DNA of 30,181 bases from CAYRTV01 sp046483285 (GTDB lineage: Bacteria; Acidobacteriota; Aminicenantia; Aminicenantales; Aminicenantaceae). The translations under genes and the position numbers were made by a program. The stretch is taken from positions 1-30,181 of the forward strand of contig JAWODN010000087.1 in NCBI GenBank assembly GCA_046483285.1, given 5' to 3'. A model generated the notes under the pieces. It saw nothing but the letters and a program-made list of their open reading frames with translations. It did no database searches and was not told the origin of the DNA. Shown piece by piece: positions 1 to 8,100 of the stretch (positions within the stretch are counted from its first letter, which is position 1; each line of letters opens with the position of its first letter).

Positions 1-2
1 TG

Positions 3-179
3 AATGTGCTCACCAGGCAGTGCTTCAATCGAAGAATCGATAACATGGAAAAGGTCCGATCAGAAGTCCTGGCTTGGCAGAATTATAGAAACAATAAAGA
101 CTCCAAAGTGAACTGGCAATTCACAACGAAGGACGCTCGCATCAAATTATCACGGCTTTACCCGACAGTTGATGCTTGA
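3..179 (+). pseudogene. IS630-family transposase, C-terminal fragment
   Basis: The frame is open from the window edge and ends with TGA at 177-179, giving 58 residues. It reads NVLTRQCFNRRIDNMEKVRS near the start and ends with FTTKDARIKLSRLYP. This tail (a W-Q/R-FTT-DAR-KL-RLYP pattern) is typical of the C-terminus of IS630/Tc1-mariner-type DDE transposases, including the end of the catalytic core. The upstream part lies outside the window, so the sequence does not show whether the element is intact. A dispersed repeat begins 8 bases after the stop, which may include the right end of the insertion sequence. I recognise the family from the tail alone; the subgroup is unknown. Confidence 0.75.
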
Positions 180-186
180 CATGACA

Positions 187-340
187 CTAGTAACACTCGC
201 ACAGCGAGCCGACTGAAAAGACCGAATAGAATGAGAAGACTTAGCCTGAATAATTCAGGTTAGATAGACCCAGATGGACGATAGACTAAAAGAACGCAAT
301 AAACGCGACGAGGATCATTGTTATCGTTCGCGGTGTGTTT
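187..340 (+). repeat. Dispersed repeat D, copy 1
   Basis: This stretch is clearly related to 16936-17100. Shared blocks are CTAGTAACAC, CACAGCGAGCCG, AAAGACCGAATAGA, GAGAAGACTTAG, ATAGACCCAGATG and GATCATTGT. Copy 1 has only two units of a 9-base AACGCAATA-like microrepeat (293-310), where copy 2 has five. It also carries a 19-base insertion at 245-263: a 15-base palindrome plus a duplicated TTAG. It starts just after the transposase remnant and ends about 80 bases before aroQ. I see no coding potential. It could be an insertion-sequence end or an independent repeat. Confidence 0.7.
245..259. mobile_element. 15-bp palindrome flanked by TTAG duplication
   Basis: CCTGAATAATTCAGG is a palindrome with 7-base arms around a central A. 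TTAG occurs directly before it (241-244) and after it (260-263). The otherwise matching copy at 16936-17100 has a single TTAG at 16990-16993 and no palindrome. The arm matches the outer end of the larger repeat elements (for example CCTGAATTATTCAT at 29992-30005). I infer a minimal insertion or the scar of a larger one. Confidence 0.5.
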
Positions 341-422
341 TCTGCAGGCGCCTCGTATCTGCGGTCGTCCCCGCCCGCTCATCAGCCAGGCTTGGAAATC
401 GATGCCTTTTTAAGGAGCTAAT

Positions 423-866
423 ATGCCCTCAAAAATTTTAGTGATCAATGGACCGAATATGAACCTTCTTGGACACCGTGAAACGGAGATCTACGGATCA
501 ATGTCTTTGGATGATATGGAAAAAAGTTTGAAAGAAATGGCCGGCCGGGAAAAATCGGACATCGATTTTTTCCAATCCAATTTTGAAGGGGAAATTTTGG
601 AAAAACTGCATCAGGCCCGCGGGCGGTATCAGGGGATAATTATCAATCCCGCCGGGCTTTCCCACACGTCTTATCCCCTTCTGGACGCCATTCGTGCTCT
701 GGAGATTCCTGTGATTGAAGTTCATATTTCCAATATTTTCGCCAGGGGAGAGAACCGGGAGAAGTCCCTGACCGCCTCCGCCTGCAGGGGGGTTATTTGC
801 GGGATGGATTGGAGGGGATATTTGTATGCTCTCCTGGAATTGACCAAGGGGGACAGAAGCGTGTGA
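423..866 (+). CDS. aroQ: Type II 3-dehydroquinate dehydratase
   Basis: This enzyme converts 3-dehydroquinate to 3-dehydroshikimate in the cytoplasmic shikimate pathway. The 147-residue length is normal for the small dodecameric type II class. All the characteristic residues fall at the usual numbers: N12 in NGPNMNLLG, R19, catalytic Y24 in IYG, the FQSNFEGE block at 50-57, N75 in INPAG, H81, E99 and catalytic H101 in EVHISN. The start is set by AAGGAG at 412-417, five bases before the ATG. The gene stands alone: a transposon remnant and repeat lie upstream, and a convergent gene follows after 27 bases across a small hairpin. I see no sign of damage, so the gene should be functional. Confidence 0.96.
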   Translation: MPSKILVINGPNMNLLGHRETEIYGSMSLDDMEKSLKEMAGREKSDIDFFQSNFEGEILEKLHQARGRYQGIIINPAGLSHTSYPLLDAIRALEIPVIEVHISNIFARGENREKSLTASACRGVICGMDWRGYLYALLELTKGDRSV

Positions 867-879
867 CAAGAGTAAAGAG

Positions 880-897
880 TTAAGCCTTCCGGCTTAA
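880..897. terminator. Short hairpin between convergent genes
   Basis: TTAAGCC (880-886) and GGCTTAA (891-897) form a 7-base perfect stem with a TTCC loop between aroQ and the convergent gene, and the stem contains that gene's stop codon. Neither side has a clean T-tract, so it is at best a weak bidirectional terminator. Confidence 0.4.
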
Positions 898-2060
898 GAT
901 GTTGAGAATTTCTTTTCACGGGATTGATGATATTTCTGTACTTTTTCTTCCAGCCAGGACCAGATTTTTTGATGAAAATCCAGGCTGGGAGGATGGTCTT
1001 TTAGTTTCTGAAAGGGTGTGAAAACGGTTTCATCTTCAGGCGTCATGCGGAAAGACGCCTCTTCATTCCAAAGAAGCGGAAATTCGGGGTGGAACTGGAT
1101 GCCGAGAACATGGGGGTACTCGGTATGCCAAACGGCCTCCGTGATTTTTCCGTCCAAGGTGGAGGCTGCGGAAACCAGGCCTTTCCCCAACTCATCGGCG
1201 GCCTGATGGTGAGAGCTGAGAATTAAGGGGGTGTCACCCGCATTGAAGCCCAGATGAGTTACGAAAAATGCCTCCGGATTCAATTGAATGGGGTGGAGAT
1301 GATAGGGGAAGAGGGAAAATTGAGGATACAGCCGGGCCAGGGGATTGGTATGCCAGTTGTCGGAGTTCATTTGAGCGATGTCTTCCAGAAAGTAAAGGCC
1401 GTATACTTCCGACCAGATGTCCTGAATCATGGTTCCTCCGGTCCCCACATTCAAGGTCTGTTCTCCCAAGCAGATCCCCAGAATGGGAAATTCAGGGACT
1501 TCTTCCAGGTAAGGAGTATAAGCGGGATCTTGGTGCCCGCCTAAAAGATGAAAAACAAACGACAGCTCGAAGAAGTGGCGGATGGGTGTGCGGATCGAGG
1601 TGAGAAGATGGGTTTTCTCGCCGTATAAATAAGGCGGAATATCAGCGCCTCCAAAGAAGATGATTCCGTCCGACTGCTCAAATATTCTCCGGTAATGGGG
1701 GGTGACCTGATTTTGAGTGAACACGTTATCCTTGGTCAAGTCTCCGGCTATTTCTTCAAAGGTGATCCATTCCAGGCCTTGTTCGCGCACCATGTCCCTG
1801 GACTGTTGGTAATCCGTGCGCTCCTTCTCATGATAAACACCCACCACATGCCAATCTCCAGGATTAAACAGCCCCAGGGTTTTCAGATTGATCAAAGCGC
1901 GCAGGCTGCCGGTGGAAGGATAACATACCGTAAGCCTCAGGGTCTCAGAAGGGACCGGCGCTTTTTCAGCCGGAGTTTCCTTTTCCGGCCGGGTAGTGCA
2001 CGTTGAAAATGAAATCAAAGCCGCAGCTATAATAAAAACCCATATCTCTCTTCTTTTCAT
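894..2060 (-). CDS. Exported class-I glutamine amidotransferase-like (C26) protein
   Basis: The 388-residue protein has the fold signature of peptidase C26 / PuuD-type gamma-glutamyl hydrolases. It shows FFGGADIPP at 135-143, the nucleophile elbow GICLGEQ with C197, the SSHHQAAD block at 282-289 typical of PuuD, and QFHPEF with H324 and E326, so the Cys-His-Glu triad is complete. Unusually, it begins with a hydrophobic signal segment (about residues 6-20) followed by Cys21 in an imperfect lipobox (F-S-T-C), so it is probably a periplasmic lipoprotein; the best-known relatives are cytosolic. A purine-rich site (GGGAGGT on the minus strand) lies just upstream of the ATG. It is monocistronic. 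The substrate is unknown; a gamma-glutamyl compound or peptide is the family-based guess. Confidence 0.85.
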   Translation of the reverse strand: MKRREIWVFIIAAALISFSTCTTRPEKETPAEKAPVPSETLRLTVCYPSTGSLRALINLKTLGLFNPGDWHVVGVYHEKERTDYQQSRDMVREQGLEWITFEEIAGDLTKDNVFTQNQVTPHYRRIFEQSDGIIFFGGADIPPYLYGEKTHLLTSIRTPIRHFFELSFVFHLLGGHQDPAYTPYLEEVPEFPILGICLGEQTLNVGTGGTMIQDIWSEVYGLYFLEDIAQMNSDNWHTNPLARLYPQFSLFPYHLHPIQLNPEAFFVTHLGFNAGDTPLILSSHHQAADELGKGLVSAASTLDGKITEAVWHTEYPHVLGIQFHPEFPLLWNEEASFRMTPEDETVFTPFQKLKDHPPSLDFHQKIWSWLEEKVQKYHQSREKKFSTS

Positions 2061-2086
2061 GCTGACCTCCCTTCCTTATTACTTAG

Positions 2087-2340
2087 CCTGACCTATTCAT
2101 AAAAAAATGGCGATGTTTTCATAATTTCTTTTTTTCTTTATATTGGCATGATTTTTTTGAGAATTCAATCTTGAACGTTTGTCATTATCCATATTTTCAA
2201 TTTATTCGCCATTTTTTTACCCTTCGGGCGGGCCGGATCTCACCGCATCTGCCGGGTTGCGGGTCGTCGCAGTGAAGTGCCACGGCTTCCTCGCCGCAAC
2301 TCCAACATCTGCGGCAATCCCGGCCCGTGAATAGGCCAGG
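2087..2340 (+). mobile_element. A+B repeat element, unit 1 (complete, 254 bp)
   Basis: The unit is bounded by CCTGACCTATTCAT (2087-2100) and GTGAATAGGCCAGG (2327-2340), which are inverted copies of each other at 12 of 14 positions. Inside are AT-rich module A (2101-2218), with its own inverted ends AAAAAAATGGCGAT and TTCGCCATTTTTTT, and GC-rich module B (about 2220-2326), a long imperfect palindrome running from GGGCCGGAT to ATCCCGGCCC. A 14-base direct repeat, AGCCTGACCTATTC, occurs at 2085-2098 and 2343-2356 around the unit. There is no coding capacity. Size, inverted ends and dispersal resemble a MITE-like non-autonomous element. Confidence 0.7.
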
Positions 2341-2390
2341 CAAGCCTGACCTATTCTCCTGACCTATACCTTAGAAAATGACAGCTCCTC

Positions 2391-2430
2391 TGTCATCCTG
2401 AGGCCTGCGAAGCAGGCCGTGAGGATCTTA
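2391..2430. repeat. GTCATCCTGAGG-type palindromic repeat
   Basis: TGTCATCCTGAGG is followed by the hairpin GCCTGC-GAA-GCAGGC (2403-2417) and GTGAGGATCTTA. This belongs to the class of short GC-rich interspersed palindromes seen in many bacterial genomes. It is intergenic and non-coding. Confidence 0.6.
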
Positions 2431-2519
2431 TTCGGCTTCGTCTGATGAGCCGGTTCTGACTCATTAGCCGAGGCACTCTAAGAGTCCTGTCGCTCCGCTC
2501 CCCGGGACGACATGCCCCT

Positions 2520-2639
2520 TGTCATTGCGAGGCTTGCGCCAGCAAGCCGTGGCAATCCCTTCCTGCCTGGTGAAAGCGGAACCAACCGCCCAGACGAGGC
2601 AGTCAGGGATTCCGAGGCACTGCGTGCCCCGGAATGACA
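2520..2639. repeat. GTCATTGCGAGG-type repeat C, full copy
   Basis: The repeat runs from TGTCATTGCGAGG to CCCCGGAATGACA, so its ends are imperfect inverted copies. Nested arms are CTTGC/GCAAG, GGCAATCCC/GGGATTCC and the GAGGCAC-TGC-GTGCCCC hairpin. A closely related copy occupies 11520-11643, and a shortened one lies at 2680-2730. Confidence 0.65.
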
Positions 2640-2650
2640 GACTCAAAAGT

Positions 2651-2730
2651 GCTCCGTTCCCCGGGACGACATGCCCCTTTGTCATTGCGAGGCTTGCGCC
2701 GGCAAGCCGTGGCAATCCCGCCCCGGAATA
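2651..2730. repeat. Repeat C, partial second copy
   Basis: Bases 2651-2718 repeat 2492-2558 almost exactly (GCTCCG, CCCGGGACGACATGCCCCT, then the GTCATTGCGAGG block), forming a local direct duplication of about 67 bases. The right half of the full repeat is missing here. Confidence 0.6.
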
Positions 2731-2942
2731 ATCAAAACCATGTTATTATTATTCTTTATTAGATTCAAGGTGTTTTCTGAACCGGGTGACAAGCGGACCG
2801 GAATCGCCGCACTGGCAAAACACAGAGTGAATCAGGCGTATACAATAAAACGAAAAAAGAAAACGAACTCTTTTAAATTCATTTTCGTATAGATATGTGA
2901 AATTCATGAAACAGCTGAGTGCAAGTCAGGCGAGAGAGTAAA

Positions 2943-5084
2943 ATGAAAAAAGTCAAAATGATATTAACTGTTTTAACGTTGATATGGATGATTTTTCCGG
3001 CGGCTCTGCGGGGGGATGAGGCGAAAATCAAGCTGAATATCCCGGAATTGTCTGAAGCGCCCCGAATCGATGGCATACTGGATAACCCTGTCTGGCAGGA
3101 GGAAGCCCTGATAATTGATAATTTTGTTCAATTTAGTCCAGTGGAAAAGGGGGAGCCCACCCAAAAAACCATAGCCTATATTGGATACGATCAAAAAAAT
3201 CTTTATATCGCTTTTCAATGTTTTGACGCCGAACCGGATAAAATCCGGACTTCCATCACCCAGCGGGACAATATCTTGGAGGATGACTGGATATTGATAT
3301 TTCTGGATGCTTTTAATGAAAAAAGACGGGCCTATGCTTTTTTTCTCAATCCCTTCGGAATCCAAATGGACGGCATCCGGGTGGAAGAAGGCGGCAGTGA
3401 CAATATAGATCCCACTTGGGATACGGTTTTTTATTCGGAGGGCCGGGTCCATGAACAGGGTTATACTGTGGAAATGGCGCTGCCGTTTAAAAGTTTCCGG
3501 TTTCCCGACAGCCCGGAAAAAGAGTGGGGGCTGGTCCTGGGGCGCACCCTCGCCCGGACCGGGGAAATCATCATATGGCCGCCCATGTCCAAATCCATTC
3601 CCGGACTGCTGTGCCAGGCGAATGAAATCAAAATTCAAGGCGATGTGGAAAAAGGAATGAATTTTGAGCTAATGCCGGTTTTCACTTCTCTTAAAACCAA
3701 GGGGGAAAAAATTGATCCCCAGCCGGGTTTGAATTTCAAATACGGGATCAGTTCGGATATCACCCTGGATATGACTGTGAATCCCGATTTCAGCCAGATC
3801 GAAGCGGATACTCCCCAGATCGATGTCAATAAAAGATTCGCCCTTTATTATCCGGAAAAAAGACCTTTTTTTCTGGAAGGAATGGAGATTTTCCGGTTTC
3901 CGCAAATCCAAATGGTCTACACCCGGAGGATTATCGACCCAATCGCCGGAGCCAAGATAACGGGGAAAACCGGGCGTTTCACCTACGGGCTGCTTTCCGC
4001 ATTGGATGGAAACCCCACCGAGAGCTTGTGGACGATTCAGGATTCCGCCGGAGCTTCGTCCCAGCAGGCCTTGTTCAACGTATTTCGGGTCAAGGCGGAT
4101 ATTTTCAAGGAGTCCTATCTGGGATTTTCCATGACGGATAAAGAAATAAGCGGCGGATACAACCGGGTGGCCGGGCTGGACGGACAATTCAAATTCAAGG
4201 ATAATTTTTTTCTTTCCTTTCAAGCCTTGGGTTCACAGACCCGCAATCAGGAACGGCAGTCCAACCTGGCGCCGGCTTTGTTCGGAGAGTTCGGATATTA
4301 TTCCCGAAACTGGGGAGGCGGGATAAATTGGATGTCTCTGCATCCTGATTTTATCGCGGCCTCCGGCTTTGTCAACCGGGTGGATTACCGCAGTTACGGC
4401 GGGAGTGTTTTTTATCAATTTTTTCCGGAAAAACAATTTCTCAACCAGGTGCGGGTGCGGCTTCGAGGCGGGCGCCGTTTCACACATGACGGTGAAACCA
4501 TGGAGGATGAATGGGTCTCGCTGTCCAGTCAAATTCGGCTTACCGAATTCAGCCAGATGAATATTGCTTTGCGCCGGGATGTGGAGCGTTTCGGAGGAAT
4601 TGATTTTCAAAAAAAATCGCTGGAATGGGATGCCGGCCTGATGCTTATTTCTTGGCTCCCTTTCGGAATGGCCTTCCGCACCGGGGACAGTGTTTATTAT
4701 GACCCGGAAAATCCCTTTCTGGGATACAGCCAATCCTATGGATTATTTTTCACGCTGAAGCCGGGCAAAAGACTGCGTGTGAGCCACACCTTCAGCAAAG
4801 AAACTTTTTGGGAAAAATGGGGCGGCAGCCAGGTTTATGATTTTAATGTTCTGCGCCAGCAGATCACATATCAGATCAGCAAGGCCTTCTCCCTGCGCAC
4901 CATCGTGGATTACAATCACTTCACCAAAAACGTGTACGGAAGTTTCTTGTTCAGTTACGTTCTTAAACCAGGAACTGTGTTTTTCCTGGGCATTGATAAC
5001 AACATGCTTCAGAATGCTTCGGGCCGGTATCTTCAGGATGACTACAGTGTTTTTCTGAAATTTTCGTATTGGCTCCGCCTCTGA
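2943..5084 (+). CDS. CBM9-like / DUF5916 outer-membrane protein
   Basis: The protein has 713 residues from the chosen ATG. A signal peptide (MKKVKMILTVLTLIWMIFPA) leads into a CBM9-like beta-sandwich (about residues 25-215) containing APRIDGILDNPVWQ, DDWILIFLDAF, the F-F-NPFG block and a GYTVEMALPFKSFRF segment. The remaining roughly 480 residues match the DUF5916 pattern: VNPDFSQIEAD, LYYPEKRPFFLEG, then alternating aromatic strands ending in FSYWLRL, a C-terminus like that of beta-barrel outer-membrane proteins. Such proteins are thought to sit in the outer membrane and bind glycans, but no function is established. A GTG at 2919 could add eight residues, but AGGCGAGAG just upstream of the 2943 ATG and the clean signal peptide favour the shorter form. 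It is flanked by repeats and mfd, and no operon partner is evident. Confidence 0.87.
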   Translation: MKKVKMILTVLTLIWMIFPAALRGDEAKIKLNIPELSEAPRIDGILDNPVWQEEALIIDNFVQFSPVEKGEPTQKTIAYIGYDQKNLYIAFQCFDAEPDKIRTSITQRDNILEDDWILIFLDAFNEKRRAYAFFLNPFGIQMDGIRVEEGGSDNIDPTWDTVFYSEGRVHEQGYTVEMALPFKSFRFPDSPEKEWGLVLGRTLARTGEIIIWPPMSKSIPGLLCQANEIKIQGDVEKGMNFELMPVFTSLKTKGEKIDPQPGLNFKYGISSDITLDMTVNPDFSQIEADTPQIDVNKRFALYYPEKRPFFLEGMEIFRFPQIQMVYTRRIIDPIAGAKITGKTGRFTYGLLSALDGNPTESLWTIQDSAGASSQQALFNVFRVKADIFKESYLGFSMTDKEISGGYNRVAGLDGQFKFKDNFFLSFQALGSQTRNQERQSNLAPALFGEFGYYSRNWGGGINWMSLHPDFIAASGFVNRVDYRSYGGSVFYQFFPEKQFLNQVRVRLRGGRRFTHDGETMEDEWVSLSSQIRLTEFSQMNIALRRDVERFGGIDFQKKSLEWDAGLMLISWLPFGMAFRTGDSVYYDPENPFLGYSQSYGLFFTLKPGKRLRVSHTFSKETFWEKWGGSQVYDFNVLRQQITYQISKAFSLRTIVDYNHFTKNVYGSFLFSYVLKPGTVFFLGIDNNMLQNASGRYLQDDYSVFLKFSYWLRL

Positions 5085-5139
5085 CTTGTGCTTGCTGCGT
5101 TTAAATCGGCGGCTGCGCAACTCCCCTCCCTCCGTTCAG

Positions 5140-5168
5140 GTTATTAAAAATCCAAAAATCCGTATAAT
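5140..5168 (+). promoter_or_regulatory. Putative mfd promoter, TATAAT 9 nt before ATG
   Basis: A perfect TATAAT lies at 5163-5168, only nine bases before the mfd ATG, with no purine-rich ribosome site between. The 17-base-upstream hexamer GTTATT (5140-5145) is a poor -35 match. If the -10 box is real, transcription would begin almost at the start codon, giving a leaderless or near-leaderless mRNA. Confidence 0.4.
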
Positions 5169-5177
5169 AAGAAAGTC

Positions 5178-8100
5178 ATGAGTTTGGATTTCATCAAAAA
5201 CAGCCGTTCTTTCCAGCGGTTGACGGCAAAACTGAAAGAAGCTCCGGCAGGGGTGCGCGCTTCCGGAATAACCGCGGCGTCTAAGCCGTATTTTCTAGCC
5301 GCTCTCATGAATGAGATCAAGAAAACCATGGTTCTCATTCAGCCTTCCGGAATATCGGGAAGGGATTTTGAAGAGGAGTGCCGTTTTTTTCTCAATAAAT
5401 TTTCTGCAGCATCCGGAGTCAATATCCTTCCTGCCATGACCGAAAATCCTTATCAGGAAATCCCCCCGCCCCTGGAAGCGGTTTCTTCGCGGATGCGCTT
5501 TTTCTATGATTGGATCATAGGAGGGAACCGCCTGATTATCACCAGCCTGCCGGGATTGCTTAAACCGTTTCCCGCTTTGGATTATCTTTCCGGGTTTTTT
5601 TTGGAGCTGGATCAAGGAACATCCATGGAGCGGGGTCAACTGCTGAATATTTTGGAAGAATATGGATACGAAAGGCAGGATATCATCAGTTCCCGCGGAG
5701 AGTATGCCCGCAGGGGCGGGATCGTGGATGTTTTTTCCCCATGGGAGGAAAATCCTTTTCGAATCGAATTCCGGGGAGACGAAATCCATTCGCTTCGTGA
5801 TTTTGATTCCGCCAGCCAGCGCTCTATTAAGCGTGTCAACCGAATGGTTTTACCGGCATTAAGGGAATTTCCGGCTGATTCTTCTTTTATCCAAGAATGG
5901 GCGGCGGAAGCGAAGAAAACGGCGTCTTCCACACAAAAGGATGACCTTAATGCCCGGATCGCGCGTTTGAAGGGGGGAGAGATCTATCCCTCCTTCGCCG
6001 TTCACAGCGTGCTTAACCGGAAACATTTCATTTCCTTTCATGATTACATGGAAGATGCGTTGTTTATTGTGGATGATTTTTCCCGGCTGGAAGCGGAATG
6101 GCAGGATATGCTGAAGGACTGGAATGAGCAATATGAGGAAGTGATATCTCAGAATCAATTCGCCCTTCCTCCGGAGGATATTTTCCCTCTCTGTCTTTGG
6201 GAAAAAGTCAAAGAACAATCGTTTCACCTGAATTCTTTTGAGGAAGACGGTGAAGAGCTGGTGTTTTCCTTCCAGCCCGCCCCCCGGTTCGAAAATAAAA
6301 TTCCGTTCTTTTTGGAATTCCTGAGAAAAATGCAAAGCGAAGGAGAAACCTGCTTGATTTTCTTTTCCGGGGACGGGGTGCGGGATAAGCTGGCTTTCCT
6401 TCTTCAGGAAAACCAAATTCCCTTTATCAAATCGGAAGATCCTTTTTATAAACCCCGCGATGAATCCGTCATCCTTTTGAAAGGACGGATGAACCGGGGC
6501 TTCCGTTTTGCCGAACAGCGCATCACTTTATTTTCTGAATCCGACATATTTACTCTGGAAAGGGTGTTGCGCAGGCGGGGCCGCACCCGGCCTTTCTCCA
6601 CTCAGTTCCAGGATCTGAAAGCCGGAGACTATGTCGTTCATACCGATTACGGAATCGGCATGTTTAAAGGGCTGGTGAAGATGGGGATTGAGGATAAAGC
6701 CCGGGAATTTATAGAAATTGTTTTTCAGGATGAAGACAAGCTGTTCGTTCCCATGGAAGATTTGAATTTGGTGCAAAAATATTCCCATCTGGATAAAGCC
6801 GCTCCTCCGCTGAGCAAACTCGGATCTCCCCAGTGGGAAAAAACCAAAGCCAAAACAAAAAAAGCCATTGAAAAGATGGCTGAGGAATTGCTTCAGCTTT
6901 ATGCCGAAAGAAAAGCGGTCAAAGGATACCGTTTCAGCCAGGAAGGCCGTTGGATGGATGATTTTGAGAAAACGTTTGAGCATGAAGAGACCGGAGATCA
7001 GCTGACATCCATTCAAGATGTGCTGAAAGACATGGAATCGGACACTCCGATGGACCGGCTTTTATGCGGGGATGTCGGATACGGCAAAACCGAAGTGGCC
7101 ATCCGGGCTGCTTTTAAAGCCGTTATGGACGGCAAACAGGTGGCGGTTTTATGCCCCACCACGGTTCTTGCCAGTCAGCATCTCAAGACCTTCAGGGACC
7201 GGATGGTGCTGTTTCCGGCCAGGGTGGAGGGCATGACCCGCATGCAGACGAATCTGGAGCAGGGCAAGATTTTAAAAGACTTGGAGAAGGGCCTGGTGGA
7301 TGTGGTTGTCGGAACTCACCGCCTCCTTTCCCAAGATGTGAGGATGCGGGATTTGGGTTTATTGATAGTGGACGAAGAACAGCGGTTTGGAGTCAAGCAT
7401 AAAGAGGCAATCAAGAAGATGAAAACCCATATTGATGTGTTGACGCTGACCGCTACTCCGATTCCCCGGACTCTAAACATGTCGTTGACCGGCCTGCGGG
7501 ATATTAGTTTGATTGAAACCCCTCCCCGTGACCGCTTGGCCATCCACACGGTGGTGACTCCGTTCAACCGAAAACTCATCACCTCAGCGGTGAAAAAGGA
7601 ACTGGCAAGGGACGGACAGGTGTATTTCATTCACAACCGGGTGAATGATATTGACACTATTGTGGAGATGATAAAAACGTGGGTGCCTGAAGCCCGGGTG
7701 GCGGCTGTTCACGGACAGATGCCCGGGGCTAAACTGGAAAAAAGAATGATGGAATTCATTCAAGAACATTATAATGTTTTGGTTTCCACCACCATCATCG
7801 AGAATGGTATCGACATTCCGCGCGTCAATACCTTGATCGTCAACCGGGCCGACCGCTTCGGCCTGGCGCAGCTTTATCAGATCCGCGGCCGGGTCGGAAG
7901 GGCGACGCGCCAGGCCTTTGCGTATTTTTTGGTCCCGCCTTACCAGGAAATCACGCCGCAGGCCAAGGAGAGGCTCTCGGCTTTGAGGGAATTCACTGAA
8001 CTGGGATCGGGATTCCGGCTGGCCGCCCGCGACCTTGAGATCCGGGGGGCGGGAAGTTTTCTGGGCGCACGGCAACACGGATATATGGAAGCGGTGGGTT

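Larger units (their letters stand above)
2061..2942. other. Repeat-filled intergenic region
   Basis: No gene is supported in these 882 bases. The first part holds a full A+B repeat element (2087-2340) and the middle holds several GC-rich GTCATTGCGAGG/GTCATCCTGAGG-type repeats (2391-2730). Nothing recognisable lies in 2731-2900 apart from AT-rich DNA ahead of the next gene. The short open frames here follow the repeats and have no family resemblance. Confidence 0.7.

Noticed and set aside
2464..2892. Several open frames of 70-83 codons in the region
   Set aside because: They run through the GTCATTGCGAGG-type repeats in both directions, have no ribosome site and no family resemblance.
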